Source: Microlunatus elymi (GTDB lineage Bacteria > Actinomycetota > Actinomycetes > Propionibacteriales > Propionibacteriaceae). From it: a stretch of 64,000 bases of DNA. The DNA lies in NCBI RefSeq assembly GCF_007362775.1, contig NZ_CP041692.1, forward strand, positions 2,418,001 through 2,482,000, in the 5' to 3' direction. This document shows positions 48,009-55,965 of the stretch, one piece after another (position 1 is the stretch's first letter; every line of letters starts with the position of its first letter). Position numbers and translations under genes: made by a program. Under the pieces are notes generated by a model. It saw nothing but the letters and a program-made list of their open reading frames with translations. It was not told where the DNA came from and searched no databases.

Positions 48009-48351
48009 TTTGCGGGTGCGCCGGGAGGCTGCCGCGCTGGCCAGCGAGAGCAGGCTGCGGATGATCGACCGGCTGCAGCGAGGATCCGCCAGCAGCAGCG
48101 AGCTGACCACCGCTGCCGGCGTCGGACTGCCGGCCCTGCACAAGCATCTGGAAGTGCTGCGGGAAGCGAAGCTGATCACCTCCAGCAAGACCGGCCGGGT
48201 CGTGACTCACCGACTGCGGCCGGGCGGACTGGAGGCGCTGAGCAGCTGGATCGACACCCGGAAGGCCTTCTGGCGCAGCGGTTTCGCCACCCTGGATGCC
48301 GCACTCGCGGCCGATGATCATGCGGCCGATGATCATGAGGAGCAACAGTGA
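47998..48351 (+). CDS. ArsR-family regulator
   Basis: A 117-residue winged-helix protein: LASESRLRMIDRLQRGSAS and LPALHKHLEVLREAKLITSS are the recognition region, and RVVTHRLRPGGLEALSSWID completes the wing. There are no metal-binding Cys pairs, so it belongs to the non-metal group that pairs with SRPBCC proteins. Its C-terminus AADDHAADDHEE comes from a perfect 15-bp tandem duplication (48308-48337). It overlaps the next gene in GTGA. Confidence 0.9.
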   Translation: MAKYLRVRREAAALASESRLRMIDRLQRGSASSSELTTAAGVGLPALHKHLEVLREAKLITSSKTGRVVTHRLRPGGLEALSSWIDTRKAFWRSGFATLDAALAADDHAADDHEEQQ

Positions 48352-48770
48352 GCCCGTACACCCTGCAACTCGAGCACGAATTCGCGGCCTCGCCGGACCG
48401 GATCTGGCGGGCCTGGACCACCGAGGACGGTCTCGCCGCCTGGTGGTGGCCGACCTGGTCGCCGACGATCAGCATCGATCTGCGGGTCGGTGGCGGCTAC
48501 CGGATCGAGGCCGCGGATCCGAAGATCATCGTCGAGGGGCGGTACGTGATCATCGAACCGGTCAGCCACCTGCGGATGACGTGGATCTGGACCGATCCGG
48601 ACGGTGCCGGGCCCGAGGAAGAGGTCGACGTGACCTTCGCGCCCGAGGGTGTTGGCACCCTGATCCGGCTGCAGCACACCGGACCCTGGACCTCCGCCGA
48701 ACCCGCCGACAACTACCGTCAAGGCTGGACCTCGGTGTTGGACAATCTTCTCCGAGTCGTCAGTCTGTAG
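48348..48770 (+). CDS. SRPBCC/AHSA1-type protein
   Basis: A 140-residue START-like protein. YTLQLEHEFAASPDRIWRAW, LAAWWWPTW, GGGYRIE and the ending NYRQGWTSVLDNL are typical of the AHSA1 group encoded beside ArsR regulators. These bind hydrophobic ligands; the ligand is unknown. GTG 48348 overlaps the arsR stop, so the two are co-translated. Confidence 0.9.
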   Translation: MSPYTLQLEHEFAASPDRIWRAWTTEDGLAAWWWPTWSPTISIDLRVGGGYRIEAADPKIIVEGRYVIIEPVSHLRMTWIWTDPDGAGPEEEVDVTFAPEGVGTLIRLQHTGPWTSAEPADNYRQGWTSVLDNLLRVVSL

Positions 48771-48806
48771 TTTGCCTATGGCCACACCACCGACTGACAA
48801 GTCGGC

Positions 48807-50240
48807 TCAGTGACCATGGGCGACCTCGTGACCGGCGTGCCGATGCAGGCCGAAGACCCCTTCCAGTACGGGGTAGAGCATGATCAACGCCAGGACGAAG
48901 AAGGCGATCTGGAAGCCCGCTTGCGGGCCGGCGTCGGGGGCCGCTGACACCAGGAGTTGATCGGCGCCGCGCAGGATCAGCGCACCGAACGCGACCCCGA
49001 GGCCGGCGGCGATCTGCTGGATGGTCGAGGACAGCGTGTTCGCGTCGGCCATCTGATCGATCTCGATATCGGCGAACTGCAGCGAGTTGTAGCCGCTGAA
49101 TCCGATCGACCGGAACACGCCACTGGCGAAGAGCAGGCCGACGATCAGCCAGGTCGGTGAGTCGGCGGTGATCAGTCCGCAGGCGGCGAACACCAACGCG
49201 CCGCCCAGCGAGCTGCCGACCACCACCGTACGGAAGCCGAATCGCCGGATCAGTGGTGAGGTGGCGGGCTTGATCATCACGTTGCCGGCAAAGAGTGCCA
49301 TCACGAACAGACCGGCGCGTGCCGCACTCCAGCCGTACCCGATCTGGAACATCAACGGCAGCAGAAAGGGCGCCGCGGAAATCGCCATCCGGTAGACCAT
49401 TCCGCTGGAGTTCACCACTCGGAAGGTCGGCACCCGCATCGCGGTCAGATCCAGCAGCGGATTGGGACGCCGCCGAAGACCCCGCCAGCACAGCACACCG
49501 AGCGCGAAGGCGATGATCAACAACGCGATCGATACGGCAAGATCAACACCGCGACGGCCGTCGCCGATCCTCTCCATCCCGAGCAGCAACGCGGCCAGAC
49601 TTCCACCGCAGAGCAGGAATCCGATCCAATCCAGTGGTGGCACGCTCGCGGCGGGACGATCATGAACCAGCCGGACCGCCGCGATGAAACACGCGATTCC
49701 GATCGGAATGTTGATCAAGAAGATCCAGTGCCAGGAGGCGTAACTGCTCAACCAGCCGCCGAGGGTCGGGGCGATCACCGGTGCCAGCAAGGCCGGCCAG
49801 GTCAGATAGGCGGTGGCCGCCAGCAGGTCCTTCTTGGCCGTGTTGCGCAAGACCACCAACCGGCCGACCGGCACCATCATCGAGCCGCCGACGCCCTGCA
49901 GGATCCGGACCAGGCAGAGCATCGGCAGGTTGACGCTGACCGCGCAGAGCAGCGAGGCCAGGGTGAACAACGCGATGGCGATCAGGAAGACTCGGCGCGC
50001 GCCGAACCGATCGGTCAGCCAACCCGAGACCGGGATGCCCACCGCCAGGGTGACCAGGTAGCTGGTCATCGCGGCGTTGATCGCGACCGGCTGGGTGCCG
50101 AGGTCAGCCGCGATCGCCGGCGCCGCGGTGGCGATGATGGTGCCGTCCAGGTTCTCCATGAAGAACGTGACGGCGGCCAGGACGGCCAGCGGCCGGTTCA
50201 GGCCGATTCCGGCCGTGGTCTGCTGGCTGGCCGGCGTCAC
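48807..50240 (-). CDS. MFS drug efflux transporter, DHA2 (EmrB) type
   Basis: A 477-residue exporter with about fourteen hydrophobic helices. The N-terminus has FFMENLDGTIIATAAPAIA, the EmrB hallmark with its membrane Asp, then WLTDRFGARRVF (motif A) and RILQGVGGSMMVPVGRLVV (motif C region). The C-terminus is His-rich. GTG 50240 is preceded by GGAGA. It is next to the VOC/TetR remnants, which may once have regulated it. Confidence 0.88.
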   Translation of the reverse strand: MTPASQQTTAGIGLNRPLAVLAAVTFFMENLDGTIIATAAPAIAADLGTQPVAINAAMTSYLVTLAVGIPVSGWLTDRFGARRVFLIAIALFTLASLLCAVSVNLPMLCLVRILQGVGGSMMVPVGRLVVLRNTAKKDLLAATAYLTWPALLAPVIAPTLGGWLSSYASWHWIFLINIPIGIACFIAAVRLVHDRPAASVPPLDWIGFLLCGGSLAALLLGMERIGDGRRGVDLAVSIALLIIAFALGVLCWRGLRRRPNPLLDLTAMRVPTFRVVNSSGMVYRMAISAAPFLLPLMFQIGYGWSAARAGLFVMALFAGNVMIKPATSPLIRRFGFRTVVVGSSLGGALVFAACGLITADSPTWLIVGLLFASGVFRSIGFSGYNSLQFADIEIDQMADANTLSSTIQQIAAGLGVAFGALILRGADQLLVSAAPDAGPQAGFQIAFFVLALIMLYPVLEGVFGLHRHAGHEVAHGH

Positions 50241-50284
50241 GGGGCATCTCCAAGGGCAAGGCGGGGCGATGGTGCAGCAGCAAG

Positions 50285-50470
50285 CTATCGCGTCTGCTGC
50301 TCCACCCAGCCGACCACCTGCAGGATGAGACCGTTGGGATCCTCGACCTGGAAATAGCGCTCCCCCCACGGCTCGGTCTCGATCGGTGTCACCACCGGCG
50401 CACCCGCAGCCACGATCCGCTCGTACTCCGCGTCCACGTCGGCGACCGTGAAAGCGATCAACAACCCTCG
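50285..50470 (-). pseudogene. truncated VOC (glyoxalase/bleomycin-resistance) gene
   Basis: The C-terminal half of a VOC protein is intact: LLIAFTVADVDAEYERIVAA, then PIETEPWGERYFQVEDPNG and VVGWVEQQ. Homology stops abruptly near 50470; upstream residues on this strand (Arg, Cys and Ser runs) are antisense reading of the neighbouring TetR remnant. The N-terminal half and promoter are missing, so it is almost certainly inactive. Confidence 0.7.
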
Positions 50471-50913
50471 CCGAGCTGATGATCGACTCGGTGCATGCGG
50501 AGCTCTTCGACGGCAAGATCCGCAGCTTCCGGTACGGGCCGCGCAGCCGCCCACCGGCAGACCCGCGGCGGAGCTGGCAGCGGGCCGCGCGGACGGTCGC
50601 GGACGCCAATCTTGATCTTGTTCGACGGCATCCCTGGTTGATCACCCGGCCGAACGAACGGCCGGTGCTGGGGCCGCACAGCACCGCCAAGTACGAGGCC
50701 GAGCTGGCCGCCTTCGATCGGACAGGTCTGTCCGCTGCCGAGGTGGATCTCGCACTGTGGCAGGTGCTCAACCACGTCCGCGGGGTCGCCGGGGATCTGT
50801 TGGCCGGACAGTCCAGTCCGGAGTCGACAGCGGACTGGTGGCAGGCCCGCTACAAGTTCGGCCTGTCCCGGATCCTGGACGGCCTGCAGGTGCTGATCGA
50901 TCGGCGCGGTTGA
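50464..50913 (+). pseudogene. truncated TetR regulator lacking its DNA-binding domain
   Basis: About 144 residues match the C-terminal half of a TetR protein: LAELMIDSVHAEL, then RHPWLITRPNERPVLGPHST and VDLALWQVLNHVRGVAGDLL. The helix-turn-helix that should precede LAELM is absent; homology begins at the point where the opposing VOC remnant ends. ATG 50479 could start translation, but no ribosome binding site is evident. Confidence 0.7.
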
Positions 50914-50966
50914 CCGGCCGGGTACGGCAATCCGGCGCCGCCCGACCGACCGCTTTCGCATCCCCC

Positions 50967-50995
50967 TGGAAAATGTCCGCGGACAGGGCTAACGT
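50967..50995 (+). promoter_or_regulatory. promoter with palindromic spacer upstream of hpf
   Basis: TGGAAA (50967-50972), a 17-bp spacer and TAACGT (50990-50995). The spacer contains the perfect 12-bp palindrome TGTCCGCGGACA (50974-50985), a likely regulator site. Transcription should start near 51002, exactly on the ATG of the short leader frame. Confidence 0.5.
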
Positions 50996-51001
50996 CTCGT
51001 T

Positions 51002-51037
51002 ATGGCGATCCGAACCACCGCCCCGAAGGCGATGTGA
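51002..51037 (+). CDS. leaderless 11-residue leader peptide
   Basis: ATG 51002 opens MAIRTTAPKAM followed by TGA 51035-51037. The ATG is 6 nt after TAACGT, the spacing of other leaderless starts here. An intrinsic-terminator-like hairpin begins 16 nt after the stop and the hpf gene follows. This matches leader-peptide attenuators; the peptide shows no obvious run of one amino acid. Confidence 0.4.
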   Translation: MAIRTTAPKAM

Positions 51038-51053
51038 TGCACGCGTCAGGGCC

Positions 51054-51087
51054 AGGCCGCAGCTCCATTCGGAGTGTGCGGCCTTTT
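51054..51087 (+). terminator. attenuator-like hairpin in the hpf leader
   Basis: Outer stem AGGCCGCA/TGCGGCCT (51054-51061 with 51077-51084) and inner stem CTCC-ATTC-GGAG (51063-51074), ending in TTTT at 51084-51087. It has the form of an intrinsic terminator placed 83 nt before hpf, so it either ends a small RNA or attenuates hpf. Confidence 0.6.
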
Positions 51088-51169
51088 GCGTTCTGGGACG
51101 GATCTGCCCAGCTCTCGGTTGAGACCGGGCCCACCGTCGCGTGGGGTACCTACAGTTGGAGGGTTTGAC

Positions 51170-51802
51170 ATGGATGTTGTCGTCAAGAGTCGGCACTGCG
51201 CGCTTCCCGAGTCGTTTCGCAGCTATGTCGAGGAGAAGATCACCAAGCTGGAGAAGCTGAACGGCCGGGTGATCCGAGTCGAGGTGGAGGTTTCCGCCGA
51301 ACGCAACAGGCGACAACTTGATCATGGCAGCAAGGTCGAGATCACCTTGCACACAAAGGGTCCGGTGGTCCGGGCCGAGGCAGCGGCCGAGCACAAGACG
51401 GCGGCCTTCGACCTCGCCCTGGAGAAGCTGATGACCCAGTTGCGCAAGGCGGCCGACCGTCGCCGGGTGCATCGCGGACAACGTACGCCGCGTTCGCTGG
51501 CCGAGGCGTCGGCCGGGTGGCCGGCCGAGGACGCCCAGGTCAGCCTGGACGGACAAGACGGTCAGCGGCACAACGTCGCCGGCATCCAGGTCGAGGGCGA
51601 CGGCCCGCTGGTGGTTCGGGAGAAGACGCACCAGGCGTCGCCGATGACACTGGCCGAGGCGCTGGACGCGATGGAGCTGGTCGGCCACGACTTCTATCTG
51701 TTCATCGACAAGGAGGCGCAGGCGCCGAGCGTGGTCTACCGGCGGGTCGGCTACGACTACGGAGTGATCAGGCTCGAGAACGTCGAGGCCCTCGTTCACT
51801 GA
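51170..51802 (+). CDS. hpf: ribosome hibernation promoting factor, long form
   Basis: A 210-residue long HPF that pairs 70S ribosomes in stationary phase or stress. The N-terminal S30AE domain covers about 1-100 (MDVVVKSRHCALPESFRSYV, EEKITKLEKLNGR) and the C-terminal dimerisation domain about 155-210 (SPMTLAEALDAMELVGHDFY). ATG 51170 follows GGAGGG. In related genomes hpf lies between comF and secA; here it is 10 kb from comF and 5.4 kb from secA. Confidence 0.94.
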   Translation: MDVVVKSRHCALPESFRSYVEEKITKLEKLNGRVIRVEVEVSAERNRRQLDHGSKVEITLHTKGPVVRAEAAAEHKTAAFDLALEKLMTQLRKAADRRRVHRGQRTPRSLAEASAGWPAEDAQVSLDGQDGQRHNVAGIQVEGDGPLVVREKTHQASPMTLAEALDAMELVGHDFYLFIDKEAQAPSVVYRRVGYDYGVIRLENVEALVH

Positions 51803-51820
51803 TCGGCCCTGGTTGACTGA

Positions 51821-52678
51821 TCAACTCCTGTGGGTCACCGGCTGCTGCAGGTCGGTGACCCACGTCTCCTGCGGTTCGCTCCCCGGGGTTCGATAGAGCT
51901 CGCGGCAGACACCACTGGGCTGGTAGCCGTTGCGGTCGGCCCAGTCCATCAAGGCGTGCCAGGACTGGTCGATGCTGGCCACCGATCCGTGGTGGACCGC
52001 CACGGCGGCCTGCTCGATCGCGGGCAGAGTGGTGACGTCGAATCCGTCGGCCGATCGCACCGTGTGATCGACGACGTAGGCCGCGGTCACCCGGACCCGG
52101 TCGCTGTCGACGCCCGCAGATCCGTCGGCCTGGTAGATCGCGATCGCGGGCCCGAACTGTGCCACTCCGGCGGCCTCGAGCCGGTCGGCGACGTGCCCGA
52201 GCAGCGGTCCGATCACCGGCGTGATGTTGATCGGACCCCAACCGGCCGCGGCCGCGGTGGCGAAGGCGACCCGCTGCGGTTCGATCCTGGTGAGCTCGAC
52301 CGGGATCGTCGGTTCCGGAGTTTCTCCTTGTGTGCTGCGAAGATAGCCGTCGAGCCGGTCCAGCCTGATCCGGTTCTGCTCGATCTCCAACTGCAGCGCA
52401 TCGCGGGCACCGACCAGCAGTGCCTGCTCGCCGGTGCGGTCCAGACGACCGTTGATGATCTTGGTGATGTCGTCCAGCTTCAGCCCGAAGTCGCGCAACT
52501 GCAGGATCCTGGTCAGCGTTGAGGCCTGCTCCGGCTCGTACCAGCGATAGCCCGAGACCGGATCGACCCGGGCCGGGGCGAGCAGCCCGATCTGGTCGTA
52601 GTAACGCAACAGCCGGACCGTCACCCGGCCGATCGACGCGAACTCCCCGATCGTGTACACGAGGGTCAAGCAAACCAT
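51821..52678 (-). CDS. MerR-family regulator with GyrI-like sensor
   Basis: A 285-residue regulator. The N-terminal MerR helix-turn-helix reads YTIGEFASIGRVTVRLLRYY then DQIGLLAPARVDPVSGYRWY, a coiled helix follows, and the C-terminal half is a GyrI/BmrR-type ligand-binding domain with WHALMDWADRNGY. ATG 52678 is given; GTG 52660 would start at YTIGEF and is equally possible. A perfect 12-bp palindrome TCGTGTACACGA (52651-52662) spans that second start. It is divergent from a GNAT gene. Confidence 0.88.
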   Translation of the reverse strand: MVCLTLVYTIGEFASIGRVTVRLLRYYDQIGLLAPARVDPVSGYRWYEPEQASTLTRILQLRDFGLKLDDITKIINGRLDRTGEQALLVGARDALQLEIEQNRIRLDRLDGYLRSTQGETPEPTIPVELTRIEPQRVAFATAAAAGWGPINITPVIGPLLGHVADRLEAAGVAQFGPAIAIYQADGSAGVDSDRVRVTAAYVVDHTVRSADGFDVTTLPAIEQAAVAVHHGSVASIDQSWHALMDWADRNGYQPSGVCRELYRTPGSEPQETWVTDLQQPVTHRS

Positions 52679-52692
52679 GTCAGGATCGGCGG

Positions 52693-53709
52693 ATGAGCCT
52701 GTCCGTCCGACAGTTGACCGACCCGAACAGCCCCGACCTGGAGACCTATCAGGACCTGTACGTCCGCGCCGAGCGGGCCATCCGGCCGGACGCCGCCGTG
52801 CACTCGCTCGGTGAACTGCGGGCGGTCCTCGGTCCGACCTCGGTCGGCATGTGGTTCGGAGCCCTGGCCGCCGAGGACGACGACGACATGGTCGGGGCCG
52901 CCTGGCTCTCGGGCTCGCTGACCGACAACCTGCACGCCGGATCGCTGGGCGTGTGGGTGCCACCCGAACGGGCAGGTCGTGGAGTCGGTTCGGCGCTGCT
53001 GGCCGAGGCCGAGCGGCGGATGATCCTGGACGGCCGCCGCGAGGTCACCGCTCGGATCATCCTCGACGGCAACGGTTCGGCCGCCCATCGCGGCTTCGCC
53101 GAGGCCCGCGGCTTCCGATGCGTCTACAGCGAGGTCGAGCGGCGACTGTCGCTGCCGCTTCCCGAGGCGAGGCTGGCAGAACTCGAATCCCGGGTGCTGC
53201 CGTACCGCGACGGGTATCGGATCGAGGCGTTCGCCGGTCCGATTCCGGAACGCTGGGCCCAGGGTTACTGCGACGTCAGCAACCGGCTGGTGCTCGACGC
53301 ACCGCACGGTGATCTCGAGGTCGAGGAACGACGTCGTACGCCGGAAATCCTGGTCGGGCAGGAGCTGGAGATCACCTCGTCCGGGCGACGCCGGGTGACG
53401 GCGCTGGCGCTGGCCGCGGACGGATCGGTGGTCGGACTGTGCAGTTGTGTGCTGCCGGAACCGGGCAGTGAGGAGGTCGATCAGTGGGGGACCGTCGTCG
53501 ATCGGGATCACCGCGGCCATCGGCTCGGACTGTCGGTCAAGCTGGCCTGTTACCGGCTGATCCAGGAGTTGCCCGGTGATCACCGGCTGATCCGCACCGG
53601 CAACGCCGAGACGAACCGGTGGATGATCGCGATCAACGAGGCGCTCGGCTTCGAGGTGTACACCCGGACCGGCGTCTTCGGCAAACGTCTTGTCGGTGGC
53701 TGCCCGTAG
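52693..53709 (+). CDS. double-domain GNAT acetyltransferase
   Basis: A 338-residue protein with two GNAT folds in tandem. The first has the acetyl-CoA motif VPPERAGRGVGSALL (about 96-110); the second has VDRDHRGHRLGLSVKL (about 273-288) and NAETNRWMIAINEALGF. Such tandem proteins include drug- and antibiotic-modifying enzymes; the substrate is unknown. CAGGAT ends 6 nt before ATG 52693. It is divergent from the MerR gene, which may control it. Confidence 0.87.
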   Translation: MSLSVRQLTDPNSPDLETYQDLYVRAERAIRPDAAVHSLGELRAVLGPTSVGMWFGALAAEDDDDMVGAAWLSGSLTDNLHAGSLGVWVPPERAGRGVGSALLAEAERRMILDGRREVTARIILDGNGSAAHRGFAEARGFRCVYSEVERRLSLPLPEARLAELESRVLPYRDGYRIEAFAGPIPERWAQGYCDVSNRLVLDAPHGDLEVEERRRTPEILVGQELEITSSGRRRVTALALAADGSVVGLCSCVLPEPGSEEVDQWGTVVDRDHRGHRLGLSVKLACYRLIQELPGDHRLIRTGNAETNRWMIAINEALGFEVYTRTGVFGKRLVGGCP

Positions 53710-53719
53710 GGTCGGCCAC

Positions 53720-54997
53720 GTGTCCCGCCCATCGAAGGCCCGCTCGGATCTCTCCCGCGCCCAGGCCCGCCGGATCGCGCTGGCCGCACAGGGTTTCGCC
53801 GGCCGAAACGACTCCGACCGGGGCGGCCAGCGGCCCGACCGTCAGCCGACCATGCGGGACGTCCAGGCCGTGATCAACCGACTCGGCCAGTTCCAGATCG
53901 ACACCATCAACATCGTCGCGCGGGCACACTACTTGCCGCTGTTCAGTCGGCTCGGCGCCTACGACGTGGCGCTGCTGGACCGCGCCGCGAGCAAGGCTCC
54001 GCGCCGGCTGTTCGAATACTGGGGCCACGCCGCGAGCATGATCGACGTGACCCTGCAGCCGGCGCTGAGGCATCGGATGCAGTCCTGGTCCGAGCGGGAG
54101 ATGTGGGGGTCGATGGCGCGGATCAACACCGAGCGCCCCGGGCTGGTGGAGTGGGTGCAGCAGCAGGTTGTTGATCATGGTCCGATCGGCGCCCGCGGGA
54201 TCGAGCTGATCGCCGAACAGGAGCGCGATGATCATCACGGATCGCGCAGCCGGGACAACTGGGGCTGGAACTGGTCGGACGTGAAGACGGCCTGTGAGTA
54301 TCTGTTCGTCACCGGCCGGATCACCGCCGCTCGCCGGAACGGGCAGTTCGAGCGGCTGTACGCGATCCCGGAGCGGGTACTGCCGACGGCGGTCGCGCAG
54401 GCGCCGACCCCCGACGAGCCGGAGGCGATGCGGATCCTGGTGCGCCGGGCCGCCGCAGCGCTCGGCGTGGCTTCGGAGTACGACCTGCGCGACTACTTCC
54501 GGACCAGCCAGGCGCTCACCCGGCCCGCGATCGACGACCTGGTCGACTCCGGCGAGCTGCTGCCGGTGACGGTCGAGGGCTGGAAACGGGACGGCTACCT
54601 GTGGCATCGAGCCAGGCAGCCACGCAGCATCCAGGCGCGAGCGCTGATCAGCCCGTTCGACTCGGTGATGTTCGAGCGGGACCGGCTGGAGGCGCTGTTC
54701 GAGTTCTTCTACCGGATCGAGATCTACGTGCCCGCGCCGAAGCGGGTGCACGGCTACTACGTCTACCCGTTCCTGCTCGGCGACCGGTTCGTCGCCCGGG
54801 TCGATCTGAAGTCCGATCGGGCTGCCGGGGTGCTGCGGGTCAACGGTGCCTTCGCCGAGGAGCACGCGGATCCGGACGAGATCGCACCCCAGTTGACGGC
54901 AGAGCTCGAGCTGATGGCCGGTTGGCTCGGCCTGGACGGCGTACGCGTGGAAGGCCGTGGTGATCTTGCCCCACACCTGATCGCTCACGGACGGTGA
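53720..54997 (+). CDS. YcaQ/AlkZ-like winged-helix DNA glycosylase
   Basis: A 425-residue protein of the HTH_42 family, which unhooks DNA crosslinks. Near the N-terminus is LGQFQIDTINIVARAHYLPLF split as usual; Gln59-Ile60-Asp61 forms the QxD-type catalytic motif seen in AlkZ, whereas YcaQ itself has QxQ. Winged helices follow (PIGARGIELIAEQ, ALGVASEYDLRDYF) and the C-terminal ISPFDSVMFERDRLEALFEF. GTG 53720 is 7 nt after TAGGGT. Some relatives protect producers of DNA-alkylating antibiotics, but no such pathway is visible here. Confidence 0.9.
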   Translation: MSRPSKARSDLSRAQARRIALAAQGFAGRNDSDRGGQRPDRQPTMRDVQAVINRLGQFQIDTINIVARAHYLPLFSRLGAYDVALLDRAASKAPRRLFEYWGHAASMIDVTLQPALRHRMQSWSEREMWGSMARINTERPGLVEWVQQQVVDHGPIGARGIELIAEQERDDHHGSRSRDNWGWNWSDVKTACEYLFVTGRITAARRNGQFERLYAIPERVLPTAVAQAPTPDEPEAMRILVRRAAAALGVASEYDLRDYFRTSQALTRPAIDDLVDSGELLPVTVEGWKRDGYLWHRARQPRSIQARALISPFDSVMFERDRLEALFEFFYRIEIYVPAPKRVHGYYVYPFLLGDRFVARVDLKSDRAAGVLRVNGAFAEEHADPDEIAPQLTAELELMAGWLGLDGVRVEGRGDLAPHLIAHGR

Positions 54998-55023
54998 CCC
55001 GCTGTGCTCAATAGGGTGTGCCG

Positions 55024-55956
55024 GTGACCAGCTCGCTGCCGGCAACGGCCCAATCGCCGTCCATGATCAGCAACCGGACACGGTCCGGCTGGTGGTATTT
55101 CGGCGGTGGCGTCCTCGCCGCGGTGATCGGTCTGCTGCCGTGGCTGATCACCGGCCTGCGGTTGCCGCTGCAGAATCTGTGGGCCGTCGAGACGCCCGCC
55201 GAGCGGATGCCGATCGCGTTGCTGCCGTTCAGCCAGTACAAGCTGTCCTTGATGCTGGCCCTGATCATCTTCGGCTCGGCGCTGGCCGGGCTGTTCGCTC
55301 GGACGGCGCCGGCCGGCGTCCGCGGACGAGCGTCACTCTCGTCCCTGGCCGGCGTGTTGTTGATCTTCGTCGGTGCCGGTGTGCAGTCGACAGTGGTGGT
55401 CTATCGGGGGCTGGCCGACGATCCGCGGTCCACCATCTACCTGGGTGCGGTGATCGGGGTGATCGTGGTCGGCATCGTCGTCGGGTTGATCGTGCTGGCC
55501 CTGCTGGCCATGGCGCCTCGGGCTGGAGCGTCGATCGGTGGCACCCTCGCTGCGATCGCCGCCGGACTCTGGCTGGGCTCGGTGATCTTCGCCGATCACC
55601 AGTCCGGATCCGTGTTGATCAACCGCTGGCTCGGCTATTCGAGCTGGCTGCCCGGGATCCTGACCGGATTGACGCTCGCCTGGTGCGGGCTGCACAGTGT
55701 CGGCCGCGCGGTCGCCTGGTTCTTCGATCTGTTGCTGCTCTGGATCATCCCGGCCGGCCTGACCGCGATGTCGTACGGCGCCGGTTCTCGGGTGCTGGCC
55801 CAGGACCCGGCCGAGATGGTGAGCGCCAGCCTCCAGGTGTTCCGGATGGCCCTCGGCACGGACGGGATATCGCTGCGGCTGGCCGGGCTGGCCTTCGTGA
55901 TCGGTCTGATCGGCGTCGGGCTGCGATCGCTGCGGCAACGCGGTCGCTCTCGATAG
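55024..55956 (+). CDS. integral membrane protein of unknown function
   Basis: A 310-residue protein with about seven or eight hydrophobic helices and short loops. The first helix (WWYFGGGVLAAVIGLLPWLI) is followed by an extracytoplasmic segment with RLPLQNLWAVETPAERMPIA. No transporter or enzyme motif is recognised. TAGGGT ends 6 nt before GTG 55024, so I prefer it to GTG 55018. It is followed after 9 nt by the propeller-protein gene, so the pair may function together at the envelope. Confidence 0.78.
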   Translation: MTSSLPATAQSPSMISNRTRSGWWYFGGGVLAAVIGLLPWLITGLRLPLQNLWAVETPAERMPIALLPFSQYKLSLMLALIIFGSALAGLFARTAPAGVRGRASLSSLAGVLLIFVGAGVQSTVVVYRGLADDPRSTIYLGAVIGVIVVGIVVGLIVLALLAMAPRAGASIGGTLAAIAAGLWLGSVIFADHQSGSVLINRWLGYSSWLPGILTGLTLAWCGLHSVGRAVAWFFDLLLLWIIPAGLTAMSYGAGSRVLAQDPAEMVSASLQVFRMALGTDGISLRLAGLAFVIGLIGVGLRSLRQRGRSR

Positions 55957-55965
55957 GTTCGACCC

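Noticed and set aside
50967-50995. An ECF-sigma (GGAA...GTT) promoter before the hpf leader
   Set aside because: GGAAA is present, but the distance to any CGTT is about 25 bases rather than the 16-18 needed; the sigma-70-type reading fits better.
51140-51147. A SigF/SigB-like GGGTA box before hpf
   Set aside because: The matching GTTT-type -35 is not at the required 15-17 bp spacing; the nearest GGTTG is 22 bp away.
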